Below, in pieces: positions 26,401 to 33,480 of a stretch of DNA of 35,207 nucleotides (within the stretch, counting starts at the first letter, position 1; the number at the start of each line of letters is the position of its first letter). The DNA comes from Bdellovibrionales bacterium (GTDB taxonomy: Bacteria; Bdellovibrionota; Bdellovibrionia; Bdellovibrionales; UBA1609): assembly GCA_013216195.1 (NCBI GenBank), contig JABSOQ010000023.1, positions 1 through 35,207 of the forward strand, read 5' to 3'. The notes beneath the pieces were generated by a model that did not search any database, was not told where the DNA came from, and was given only the letters and a program-made list of their open reading frames with translations. A program made the translations under genes and the position numbers.

Positions 26401-26553
26401 GTAGGCATAAGTTACTGTTACCACTGGAAAGTCGACGTCAGGGTTCTCATTGATGCCCATCTGACGAAATGAAATCACACCAAAAAAGATCAGGCCAAAC
26501 ATCAAAACCCATGCAAGTACAGGCCTCTGGATCGAAAGTGAAGACAAACTCAC
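23488..26553 (-). CDS. RND efflux transporter permease (AcrB/MexB-like)
   Basis: The 1021-residue inner-membrane protein has the complete HAE1-type RND layout: an N-terminal helix (SIQRPVLAWVLMFGLIFFG), a large periplasmic porter domain, six helices, a second porter domain and a final bundle. The proton-relay aspartates are present in IGVVVDDAIIMLENI around residue 400. Family blocks such as FIPPQDRSVLFV and LLTMGIVKKNSILLVEF are clear. It is somewhat shorter than AcrB (1049). The start overlaps the TolC-like gene by four bases (ATGA). A periplasmic adaptor (membrane fusion protein) gene, normally part of such operons, is absent from this locus. It presumably exports hydrophobic compounds using the proton gradient; substrate unknown. 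Confidence 0.94.
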   Translation of the reverse strand: MSLSSLSIQRPVLAWVLMFGLIFFGVISFRQMGINENPDVDFPVVTVTYAYEGASPVVIEKDIIEPAENVLVSMEGIRNLSSLAERGSAKITIEFELSRDIDFALQETQTLLARAQRQLPDTIENPVITKSNADDEPIMYVAMRAEKLSLREIMILFRERIRDRLATVQGVAEVRPFGYHEPMLRIDLDAKKLKRYELTAQDIVDSIRREHRELPAGKLEFGDDEDLIRIMGEATEVEQFENMVISRRGGAPNFVPLRIKDVAKVYEGIENLRRISRVNGIPAMSMAVQKQRGVNAAATADRVKLRLAELNKTLPEGVELQVNFDRTQFIRESVSELVFTLLLSALLTSVVCWLFLGSWSATINILLAIPTAIIGSFIFINLFGFTLNTFSLLGLALAIGVVVDDAIIMLENIVRYMQHGFDRVNAAFKGAREITFAVLATTLALVSVFVPITFIEGIEGRFFFEFAVTIAVAVSLSSLEALTLAPMRCSQFLDLPNRITAFGKGFDRVLEGLKQKYSRSLQWTLNHPKKVLFGSFVVFAVSLIPLRGIESEFIPPQDRSVLFVIFLAPEGKSMQYTDEKVARFEEIVREHPGVARTFVAIGGFGQGGQGNRGNGVVILKDPEDRQQSQFEIAAQLRKQLKEIKGIRIILRDRFGSSLGGRRGSPVEYTINGPEASVQQELYAQMKKEMDETGLFVGVRSDDVRKLPEVQIVPDRAAAISRGVEVAEIAGIINATFGGVAAAQYTKDNTRFDIFVQLAEKNRRKRTDLDPVLVRNNRGELLPLSRVVKVEDTATPQYVFRENRIRGIRVDSSLAQGAKQGTAIDSIREIAKRVLPEKYYIRFSSTPQEKGREAILIMLLGLVMAYMVLSSQFNSFFDPLLVFLAIPFGLTGSVLALFFGGQSLNAYSVIGVLLTMGIVKKNSILLVEFTNQLRDQGKATGEALLEACPVRLRPILMTTTATLAAAIPPALSLGPGSETRVPMALTVLGGVSFSLLLTLYVVPAAYILFSPKRRQVLVESDQ

Positions 26554-27830
26554 AGTGTCCTCCCAACCGCGCGAAGCAAAGAAATGTAAAGCAATTTGGC
26601 ATCAAAATACTTGCGGTCGTAAGCCGTTTGAGTTGTGACCAGAGTGTCTAGTGAATTCAACACCTCAAGCTCAGTAACAAGCCCTCTTCTGCGATCTTTC
26701 TCATTTTCTTGATAGCTTGCCTCTGCCGCAGTCACTGCTGTCTTCAATACTGACAGTTCACGCTCTAGGGTTCCAACCTGAACCACAGCAGCAACAACTG
26801 AGGCATTGAGTTGTCTTTTGAGATCCGCTAGCTCTGATTGCTGTTTTCTTAAGTTGATATTTTGAATCTGGTACTCACGGTAATCCTCACCACCAGAAAA
26901 AAGCTCCCAGCTTGCGGTAACTGTGATATCCCACTCTGAGTCGCGTAAAATACCAGCACGATCAAGGTAGTAGTTTCCGTCTAAATCCACAGTTGGAAAG
27001 AAACCACCTCTAGCCTCTTTCTTCTGCGCCTCTGTTTGCTGAATCTGAACTTCAAGCTGCTTGAGCAAAGGGTTGGACTTCGCTTGCTCTAACCAAACCT
27101 GCTTATCAAATGATTCTTTTTCGATAGAGACATCGTCTATCAGGGTCTCATTTGAGCTTTCTGCGCCTATTTGAGCAAAGAACTCTGCTTTGGCTGCCCT
27201 TAAGCGCGACTGCAAGCTCAACAAATCTGACTCGACACTGCTCAACCTCGACTCTGTTGCCAGAACATCAGCTTTACGTACCCTCCCAATTGAGGCGCGC
27301 TTCTTTAAAAAATTGAGATTGCCTTGTAGAAGTTCTTTTTGCCTCTTCTGATTTTTAACATCTGCTTCAGCGATCAAAATGTTGTAAAACTGACTTGCAA
27401 CCTCAAAAAGCAATTGGTTTTCTGCGTCAAGTTTTTGAAGCTTCGCCAGCTCAGGCTGCTTTGAAATCCGGTCTAAAAAAAAGTACTCAGAGGTACCAGC
27501 AAATATAGGCTGGGTTAAGTTGATCAAAGCTGTGTGCTGATAAGCCTCACCAAACCGGGCCTGCACGCCCCCGCCCCCTAGTGCGTCTCGCCAAACGTTG
27601 ATCGACCTGGCGGTGACCGTAGGCGACACTGCTGCCCACGATTGCTTGCTCTGAAGCTCAGCAATTGAAACGTCTCGTTGGGCGTTTTGCACAATGGCCG
27701 TCTTTTTTTTTGCTTGAAGAAATGCCTCTTGGAGAGTCAACCCCTTCGATTGGGATGTCGCCATCAGGCCAAACAGAAGAATCCATGCTTTTTTACCCAT
27801 GCGCTGACGATAGGCTTTTGTCGCGAACAT
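26550..27830 (-). CDS. TolC-like outer membrane efflux protein
   Basis: The 426-residue protein has a hydrophobic N-terminal export segment and the two-repeat OEP structure. LTLQEAFLQAKKKTAIVQNAQRDVSIAEL opens the first repeat, and a second copy begins around residue 245 (AKSNPLLKQLEVQIQQTEAQKKEARGGFFP). Long helical segments match the periplasmic coiled coils of TolC-family channels. GRVRKADVLATESRLSSVESDLL is also typical. It precedes and overlaps the RND gene, and begins 21 bases after the TSUP gene, so all three may share a transcript. The track start at 27830 lacks a ribosome binding site; MGKKAW at 27800 is an alternative. It should provide the outer-membrane duct for the pump. Confidence 0.88.
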   Translation of the reverse strand: MFATKAYRQRMGKKAWILLFGLMATSQSKGLTLQEAFLQAKKKTAIVQNAQRDVSIAELQSKQSWAAVSPTVTARSINVWRDALGGGGVQARFGEAYQHTALINLTQPIFAGTSEYFFLDRISKQPELAKLQKLDAENQLLFEVASQFYNILIAEADVKNQKRQKELLQGNLNFLKKRASIGRVRKADVLATESRLSSVESDLLSLQSRLRAAKAEFFAQIGAESSNETLIDDVSIEKESFDKQVWLEQAKSNPLLKQLEVQIQQTEAQKKEARGGFFPTVDLDGNYYLDRAGILRDSEWDITVTASWELFSGGEDYREYQIQNINLRKQQSELADLKRQLNASVVAAVVQVGTLERELSVLKTAVTAAEASYQENEKDRRRGLVTELEVLNSLDTLVTTQTAYDRKYFDAKLLYISLLRAVGRTL

Positions 27831-27851
27831 GGCTAGAGAAATCTTGCTGAC

Positions 27852-28592
27852 TTACAGCAGTTGGGCGAATGCGCTCATGCCTTTTGCCAAGTAAAACGCG
27901 CTGATACCAAACAGCATACGCCAGGCATAGACCCTGAAGCGCTGATCTTCAATCTTCTGTAAGACTTTCTTACCCAAAAAACTTCCAAGAACACTCAAAG
28001 CGATAAATAGCGGCAACATGGCCCAGTACTCACTAGGGATCTCAATTGACGAACCAAACAGGGTTGCAAAGAAAACGACTTTAAAGGCATGCCCGATCAG
28101 AGAGATTGTAGCTTTAGTGCTTACCTGCTCAAAACGATCAGCAGAGGAATGAGCAAAAAACACGTCGATCATAGGCCCCGAAATACCAGCAGTAAAACTC
28201 AAGAAACCTATTGAAAGACCACAGAGTATCTGGTGGCCGGGTCGCAAAATATCCAGCCTCACCTGACTTTTTAGAACATAAGCCAATGGAGGCAGGCTAC
28301 CGAGTAGAACGTACACCCAGGCTTTGTCGAGCTCTGTGGATAACACAGAAAAAACGGCAAAAGTGATTAGCAGACCAAACGTCACCCTGAGCACTGGAGC
28401 CCAGAGAATGTGGTCTTTTAAAAGGTAGGCTCTTGAGCCATTTGATCCAGCCTGAATGATACCGTGAAGTATCGCAGCCGAGGCCACAGGCAGTATCCAG
28501 ACCAGGTAGCCCATTAGAATCAGGCCACCGGCCATTCCGAGAATGCCCGAGATCAGACTCGTTATGAATGTCACTATGGCTAAGCTCAGCAA
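27852..28592 (-). CDS. TauE/SafE (TSUP) family membrane permease
   Basis: The product has seven to eight hydrophobic helices and TSUP features: the first-repeat segment TFITSLISGILGMAGGLIL and the second-repeat GLSIGFLSFTAGISGPMIDVFF. The family moves sulfite, sulfonates or other organic anions across the inner membrane. I place the start at the TTG at 28592, because GAGGAGG lies five bases upstream. The track start (TTG at 28673) has no ribosome binding site and would run through the AT-rich promoter region shared with the divergent LysR gene. That gives 246 residues. Divergence from LysR suggests that regulator controls it and perhaps the efflux genes downstream. Confidence 0.85.
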   Translation of the reverse strand: MLSLAIVTFITSLISGILGMAGGLILMGYLVWILPVASAAILHGIIQAGSNGSRAYLLKDHILWAPVLRVTFGLLITFAVFSVLSTELDKAWVYVLLGSLPPLAYVLKSQVRLDILRPGHQILCGLSIGFLSFTAGISGPMIDVFFAHSSADRFEQVSTKATISLIGHAFKVVFFATLFGSSIEIPSEYWAMLPLFIALSVLGSFLGKKVLQKIEDQRFRVYAWRMLFGISAFYLAKGMSAFAQLL

Positions 28593-28660
28593 GCTGACCT
28601 CCTCTGCAAACTCAGAATCGTCGATTTTCAAATATAAATAAATTGAATTAAAAGAATCTA

Positions 28661-28698
28661 TTACTTGCTTCAAAAGAATATGTTAGAATTTGCACAGT
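28661..28698 (+). promoter_or_regulatory. Candidate promoter of the LysR gene with near-zero leader
   Basis: TAGAAT at 28684-28689 lies nine bases before the ATG at 28699, with TTACTT 17 bases further up as a weak -35. No Shine-Dalgarno sequence is present. The whole 28593-28698 interval is AT-rich and must hold the divergent promoters and the LysR operator. A T-N11-A-type LysR site was not identified with confidence. Confidence 0.35.
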
Positions 28699-29532
28699 AT
28701 GTTGGAACGATTGCAGACCCTTATCGAATTTGAACGGCTCGGCAGCACTGCGGCCGTCGCTGATACGTTGCGAATCACACAACCTTCGGTGAGCAAACGT
28801 CTATCACAGCTAGAGGCAGAGCTAGACCTACCGCTGTTCGAAAAAGTTGGGCGCAACTTAGTCTTAACTGACAGCGCTCGAGCCTTGGTGAACAGATGCA
28901 AGCCGCTAATCTCAGAACTCAAGTCACTCACTCACGAAATCAAACAGACCACGACCACAAACAAAAGTCTTCAGATCGGCGTCTCAGATTCTCTTCTTGG
29001 CTCGTGGGGAGCCATGGCATTTCAAAAGATCCAGAAGCTTAGGCCTGAGGTCTCTCTTTACCTGCATGCCCATAGAGGCCCTAGAGTAGTGTCCTTGGTT
29101 CGCTCTGGAGATTACCAGGTCGGAATGGTAGCTGGGCAACTCAAAGCTTCTTCAGACTTGGTTGAACTTTCCGCCAGAAAAGAGGAGATGGTACTCGTGG
29201 GTGCAAAAGATGGCTCAAGCTCTCTGATTGCTAGTGAAGAGAGCTCTCTGACCTGGAACGAAATAGGACAACAAGTGATCAACCAGGGCTACCGTGTCGA
29301 ACAAAGACTCGAATCATTCTTCGCAGTTGCTCAGATGGCTCAAGCCCGAATGGGAGCAGGCTTGGTGCCCCGCGGGGTCGCTGAGGCGTTGCGTTTGAAG
29401 AACACCGAAATCAAATCTCTTCGCCCAAAAGTTAATCGAACTGTAAAACTGATTGCCCGTAAAACAATTCTTCTTGATCCAGTTGTCAGAGATTGGTCAT
29501 CTGACTTAATCAAACTCTCAAACACGCTATAG
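28699..29532 (+). CDS. LysR family transcriptional regulator
   Basis: The N-terminal 60 residues form a LysR winged helix-turn-helix: LQTLIEFERLGSTAAVADTL, then RITQPSVSKRLSQLEAELDLPLFEKVGR. An inducer-binding periplasmic-protein-like domain follows (residues about 90-277). The ATG at 28699 is preferred; the track's TTG at 28690 would add three residues. The gene diverges from the TSUP permease gene, the usual arrangement for a LysR protein controlling its neighbour and itself. Inducer not predictable. Total length 277 residues, slightly short for the family (about 300) but complete. Confidence 0.92.
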   Translation: MLERLQTLIEFERLGSTAAVADTLRITQPSVSKRLSQLEAELDLPLFEKVGRNLVLTDSARALVNRCKPLISELKSLTHEIKQTTTTNKSLQIGVSDSLLGSWGAMAFQKIQKLRPEVSLYLHAHRGPRVVSLVRSGDYQVGMVAGQLKASSDLVELSARKEEMVLVGAKDGSSSLIASEESSLTWNEIGQQVINQGYRVEQRLESFFAVAQMAQARMGAGLVPRGVAEALRLKNTEIKSLRPKVNRTVKLIARKTILLDPVVRDWSSDLIKLSNTL

Positions 29533-29603
29533 CAGTCCTGTTCAGAGGCTTTACAATTTTTTGAAGTTTACAGCAAACCACAGAGCACGCCGAGAAGCCC
29601 TAT

Positions 29604-30404
29604 ATGCAACGGTTTTGGGCATTATGTTTCTTTATAGTCTTAGTTGGCTGCGGCGAGACCTCATTTGAAGCTCGCAGTATCGATCTCGATTCACTTGGTG
29701 AAAATAATGATTTCTCTGACGTTGAAATCGAGGACGACTTCCCGGCTCCCGAGGATGAGCCTCCAGTTGAGCCGATTGTCATTGAAGAGCCACCTCAAAG
29801 AGATCCTGCAGAGCAACCTACGCCTCCGAGCTTTAAAGTTGATACCTTTTTCTTAGAATCACAAACCTTTCAGTTAGCTCGCGGACCAGCTCTTCGATGG
29901 GGTGGTTGCGAACCGGGCTACGAATCGCAAGGCGGCTATAACAGTGACACCCGCTGCGGTCGCGCCTTTTTTCATCCGGCGTTCTCAGAGCAATTGAACC
30001 AAGCCTTTTTTAAATGTGTTCAAGTGTCAGCGCGAGAGGCAGGTTACGCCGAGCCTGCTAGAGTCTTCATAAATCACTTGGGCAGCTACAATGATCGCAA
30101 TGCCAGAAACTCAAGTCGTTTAAGCAATCATGCTTTTGCACGGGCCCTCGACATCTCTAGTTTTTTGATTTACGACGAGCAAGACAACCTCACTAAAGTC
30201 AGCACCCTTTTGAGAAACTATACGGGCGCTCAAGCTGTTTTTTACGACTCTTTCCGGAGCTGTTGGAAAGATCACCTCTCTGAAAATTGCACACCAGGGC
30301 AGACCGAATACAAAGGGTCAATTGGACACGCTAGCTCAGAGCTTGGCGGCAACAGTTTACATAATGACCACATACATCTGTCATTTCCGAGATGTGCAGG
30401 ATAG
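29604..30404 (+). CDS. Lipoprotein with extensin-like / M15-type metallopeptidase domain
   Basis: A lipobox (VLVGC, Cys16) marks this as a lipoprotein. Residues 20-80 are an acidic and proline-rich linker (DDFPAPEDEPPVEPIVI), probably spanning from the membrane. The C-terminal domain carries LSNHAFARALDIS (His176, Asp183) and NSLHNDHIHLSF (His256, His258). This is the zinc-ligand layout of extensin-like and VanY/M15 D-Ala-D-Ala peptidases. Four cysteines (111, 118, 138, 230 among others) suggest disulfides. It probably acts on peptidoglycan in the periplasm, but the exact bond is not known. Ribosome binding site is weak (GAGAAG). The next gene starts 17 bases downstream in the same direction. 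Confidence 0.78.
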   Translation: MQRFWALCFFIVLVGCGETSFEARSIDLDSLGENNDFSDVEIEDDFPAPEDEPPVEPIVIEEPPQRDPAEQPTPPSFKVDTFFLESQTFQLARGPALRWGGCEPGYESQGGYNSDTRCGRAFFHPAFSEQLNQAFFKCVQVSAREAGYAEPARVFINHLGSYNDRNARNSSRLSNHAFARALDISSFLIYDEQDNLTKVSTLLRNYTGAQAVFYDSFRSCWKDHLSENCTPGQTEYKGSIGHASSELGGNSLHNDHIHLSFPRCAG

Positions 30405-30421
30405 GACAGGGAGAATTCGCT

Positions 30422-30847
30422 ATGATCAAGTTGCTCATCACCTCTACCCTCGCTCTGTTAGCTTCGAGCGCTTACGCAGAACCTAGCAATATTCGAGTTT
30501 TGCATTCTGGCACTAGTCAAAACGGTTACCACTACTTCATAACTGCACGCGAAGCGAGCCACGTTCTCGGACAAAAGTTTCAAGTCGAGCTCCGCTACTC
30601 GTGTGACAACTCAAAGCACACACACGAAGCTTTAGAAGCGCCAGTGCAAGACTCTTTTTCTGTTTGTGACCTTGACCCAAACTCAATCAAACTGAACCTG
30701 CAAAAATCAGCAATGGCACTTAAGGTGAAAGCGGCAGATCTAGATAGCTATTACGACCAGGTCGGCCAAGGGCTAGAAAGCCCCATCTTATACTGTGAAA
30801 CCAAGACTCAAGTCCGTTCATTTTCACTGAAACAAATCTGCAACTGA
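30422..30847 (+). CDS. Small secreted protein of unknown family
   Basis: I start this gene at the ATG at 30422 rather than the track's 30392, because GGGAG lies eight bases upstream and the sequence then opens directly with a signal peptide (IKLLITSTLALLASSAYA). The 141-residue product is otherwise unassigned. It contains YSCDNSKHTHEA, FSVCDLDP and YCETKTQ, so disulfides are likely. It probably shares a transcript with the M15-like lipoprotein just upstream. A small dyad AACTGAA/TTCAGTT overlaps its stop codon without a T-run. Confidence 0.7.
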   Translation: MIKLLITSTLALLASSAYAEPSNIRVLHSGTSQNGYHYFITAREASHVLGQKFQVELRYSCDNSKHTHEALEAPVQDSFSVCDLDPNSIKLNLQKSAMALKVKAADLDSYYDQVGQGLESPILYCETKTQVRSFSLKQICN

Positions 30848-31014
30848 ACTGTTTCAGTTCAATACAAAAGTCTCAAACCAACAGGACCAAAGTGGATACA
30901 ATGCTGATTTCTAAGCTGAGAGAGAGTGCTTTGTCGTTTATTATTGAAGTGTTAACACAGTAAAAGCAGCACCTACCGATAAGATTACAGGTAGGTAATG
31001 TAGGAGATTGTCGT

Positions 31015-31113
31015 TTGAGTTTTTTGAATGCTCATTTGATTCTGAAGAAAAAGTACATCATGGCATTTTTGCTAATCGCTGTGTGCACAACTGCGGCCCA
31101 AGGCCTTATTTAG
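31015..31113 (+). pseudogene. 5' end of the sensor kinase gene, ended by an in-frame TAG
   Basis: A TTG at 31015 with GGAG eight bases upstream (TAGGAGATTGTCG) opens a frame reading SFLNAHLILKKKYIMAFLL, then IAVCTTAAQGLI, then TAG at 31111-31113. It is followed without any frame change by WSLISQEGNSKVINLAGRQR and the kinase ORF. The segment is the cytosolic tail and first membrane helix expected at the front of a PilJ-type kinase. The stop sits where relatives I know of have Gln or a similar residue, so a single CAG-to-TAG change would explain it. This part alone cannot be a useful protein. Confidence 0.75.
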
Positions 31114-31173
31114 TGGAGCCTTATTTCTCAAGAGGGAAACTCAAAAGTCATCAACTTAGCTGGGCGCCAGCGT

Positions 31174-32430
31174 ATGCTGAGCCAAAGAGTGGTCAAATTT
31201 GCTTTGATGCTTGACCAGCACCGCAGCAGCAAAAAAGAGACTGAGTATCTGGCATTAGAGCTTAAAACCAGCTTGGAGCTACTTGTTACCACCCACAAAA
31301 ATCTTAAAAATGGCAACGCCGAACTCGAAATCGACGCTGCATTTACAGACGAGATCGGAGAAGCCTACACAGCTCTAGATCCATCTTTAAAGCGCTTACA
31401 ATCAAGCGCTGAGTGCGTGCTGATGAACTGTGAGACCAAGGATGCAGCACTAGAGAAACTTTTCGCAGAGTCTGAACCTTTCTTGAAAAACATGAACCTC
31501 ATTGTGAAAATGAGTGAGCTGCACTCGAGTAGCCAAGTTGTTTTGCTGTCTCGCCTGGAGATCGGCTTCTATTTGGCAATATTGTTGCTGATGGGCTATG
31601 AGATATTTTTCGTGATGTTTCCGATGAACAAAATGTTAGCTGATCAACTTCGAGACCTAGCTATGCACCGCCAAGCTCTTTATCAAAAGGCACGCATGGC
31701 CTCGATTGGAGAACTGGCTGGCGGTGTTGCTCATGAGGTGAACAACCCACTAGCGATTATCAAAGGCTATCTTATCGCCTTGCAAAAGCACGCCAAGTTC
31801 CTAGAAGATGAAACTTTCCGCCATGGTCTTTCTAAAATCGAGTCTGCTAGGGAAAGAATCACTGGTATCATCGCCGGCATGAAAGCCTTCTCTCGTCCTG
31901 AGCAAGGCCGACCGTCTCAATTGAACTTAGCTGAAACTGTAGAGGAGTCTGTGAAAATCATTAGAGGTCTTTTCGAATCAGAAGGCCAAAACTTTGTCTT
32001 CACCGTTGACGAAAGCGCCAAAGGTGCATTCATCACCGCCGACAAAAGTAAATTTCAGCAAGCACTTGTGAACGTGTTGACGAATGCCAAACAAGCCAAC
32101 GATGACAAAAATGGCCGCAAGATCAGCATTCAACTTGAGTATGCCGATGATGTCGCTCAGATCAGGGTCCGAGATGAAGGCCCTGGTGTTTCGAGTGATA
32201 TTTCTCAAAGAATTTTTGACCCCTTCTTCACAACAAGAGCTGGTCAGCATGCTGTGGGCATGGGGCTCGCTATCGTCTACAGCTTCGTAAATGAAATGGG
32301 TGGAACGCTTAACTTCAGTAACAAGCAGCCAGGAGCTGAATTCGTCATGCAACTGCCCGCCTCGGCCGTTGATGCCAAGAAGGCTTCCTCAGAGAGGACC
32401 ACAAGTTCTCCGCAAGACTTAGCCTCATAA
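31174..32430 (+). CDS. Sensor histidine kinase with PilJ-type periplasmic domain, lacking its first membrane helix
   Basis: The intact downstream frame (418 residues from the ATG) contains the last part of a type IV pili methyl-accepting (PilJ) sensor domain, beginning with the conserved MLSQRVVKFALML. A membrane helix (about 128-150, LEIGFYLAILLLMGYEIFFVM) and a HisKA/HATPase core follow. The H box is GELAGGVAHEVNNPLAI (His187), the N box is NVLTNAKQAND, and the G boxes are VRDEGPGVSSDI and GMGLAIVYSF. The conserved NLAGRQR that normally precedes MLSQR lies just upstream, after the TAG at 31111. A normal protein would need about 471 codons from the TTG at 31015. As read, the kinase would have one membrane helix and the sensor on the wrong side, so it is probably inactive or newly mutated. 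No response regulator is adjacent. Confidence 0.85.
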   Translation: MLSQRVVKFALMLDQHRSSKKETEYLALELKTSLELLVTTHKNLKNGNAELEIDAAFTDEIGEAYTALDPSLKRLQSSAECVLMNCETKDAALEKLFAESEPFLKNMNLIVKMSELHSSSQVVLLSRLEIGFYLAILLLMGYEIFFVMFPMNKMLADQLRDLAMHRQALYQKARMASIGELAGGVAHEVNNPLAIIKGYLIALQKHAKFLEDETFRHGLSKIESARERITGIIAGMKAFSRPEQGRPSQLNLAETVEESVKIIRGLFESEGQNFVFTVDESAKGAFITADKSKFQQALVNVLTNAKQANDDKNGRKISIQLEYADDVAQIRVRDEGPGVSSDISQRIFDPFFTTRAGQHAVGMGLAIVYSFVNEMGGTLNFSNKQPGAEFVMQLPASAVDAKKASSERTTSSPQDLAS

Positions 32431-32502
32431 TTCAATCTGATCGCCAAACCAATAATTCTTTTCTGCACACGCACTCGAATCATCTGTGCACAATGCTCAA
32501 GA

Positions 32503-32523
32503 CAACCAACAACCAACAACCAA
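32503..32523. repeat. Short tandem repeat (CAACCAA) x3
   Basis: Three perfect seven-base units CAACCAA followed by a partial CAA lie in the convergent gap between the kinase and the FTP-domain gene. No terminator is visible beside it. It is too short to be a minisatellite of consequence, but could vary in length. Confidence 0.6.
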
Positions 32524-32586
32524 CAATTAATGGTGAATGGTCGCGCAGCTTAGAATCTCATTGTGCAATCGGCTGCTTCGTCTTTA

Positions 32587-33480
32587 TCAATGATCGTGGG
32601 AGTGCCCACGCTCTAATGACCCATGCGAGTCATGCGAGTGGTTTGGGTAGCTGTTAAGAATTTCACCCGTACTGGCGCTTACCAACAGCGTAAAAGACTC
32701 AGCCTTTGAGATTTGGGTCACCAAATGCCAGGCCAGATCAAATTCTCCGTCAGTTTTAGCGAAGATAATCGGTTCGTTCACCATGGGCACAACTCGAAAG
32801 ACACCCTGCTCTTGGTAAGGAGCTCGAGCGATATTTGTGGCCTCCGCAAGATTGTATTTTATAGTGACATTAAAATCCTCGGGTACTTTTTGCAGTTGAT
32901 TCACAATCATATAAACCGACTGATCTTCTTTTTTGACCTGAAGTCTGACATAAGAGTCATAGACCTGATACCCGTGGCTTTGCTGTTCAAATTGAAAGGG
33001 CTGGGTAAGGCTCGTGCCTTTACTGTTTTTGCCCTCTTGCACAAGAGCACCTTCGGGCAGACCATAGGCACTCGCAAACTCGCTAGCCAAGTCAAAGGCT
33101 GCCTTACGGCTAAGATCAGACAGAGGGATATTCGGCCCCAATACCGCTCGGCTACCCTCAGGAGTTTGCATAACTTTGAACGGACTCATTGCTTTTTCAT
33201 TAAGCCAACTCATGTAAGCTTCGTTGTCTTCAATCGCCTGGGGCATACGCTCTTTTTTCGTAGCGTTCGATGCCAGGTCTTTCGATTCTGTGGTGCTATC
33301 CTTCACTACAACGTCTGATGCCTCAGCTGAGCTCTTTTTCTGGTTCTCATATTTGTGTTCCTTAGATGCTTGAGACCTTTTCTTAGCTTGATCTGAATCA
33401 GATGAGAGAAGACTCCAGGCAATCGCAACAAAAGCTACAGCCGCAAGTATCCAAATGTAGTTTTTTAAAGATTTGCTCAT
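32587..33480 (-). CDS. Membrane-anchored FTP/PepSY-like propeptide-domain protein
   Basis: A single N-terminal helix (about 8-24, YIWILAAVAFVAIAWSLL) is followed by a Lys/Ser/Glu-rich linker. A domain then matches the thermolysin/fungalysin propeptide (FTP, then PepSY): QPFQFEQQSHGYQVYDSYVRLQVKKE, then FDLAWHLVTQISKAESFTLLVSASTGEILNSYPNH. The final 18 residues (NHSHDSHGSLERGHSHDH) hold six histidines and could bind metal. No catalytic domain follows, although in M4 and M36 proteases the FTP is the front part of the same chain. The gene overlaps the upstream metalloprotease gene by four bases, so it is very likely the protease's separately encoded chaperone or inhibitor. The trans arrangement is inference from sequence and context. 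Confidence 0.75.
   Translation of the reverse strand: MSKSLKNYIWILAAVAFVAIAWSLLSSDSDQAKKRSQASKEHKYENQKKSSAEASDVVVKDSTTESKDLASNATKKERMPQAIEDNEAYMSWLNEKAMSPFKVMQTPEGSRAVLGPNIPLSDLSRKAAFDLASEFASAYGLPEGALVQEGKNSKGTSLTQPFQFEQQSHGYQVYDSYVRLQVKKEDQSVYMIVNQLQKVPEDFNVTIKYNLAEATNIARAPYQEQGVFRVVPMVNEPIIFAKTDGEFDLAWHLVTQISKAESFTLLVSASTGEILNSYPNHSHDSHGSLERGHSHDH

Noticed and set aside
31008-31214. 68-codon ORF listed in the track at the front of the kinase.
   Set aside because: It is a different frame from the TTG-started kinase frame. The membrane helix and NLAGRQR are read in the other frame.
32713-33318. 201-codon plus-strand ORF antisense to the FTP-domain gene.
   Set aside because: The minus-strand protein has a coherent membrane helix and domain, while this frame shows no recognisable features.
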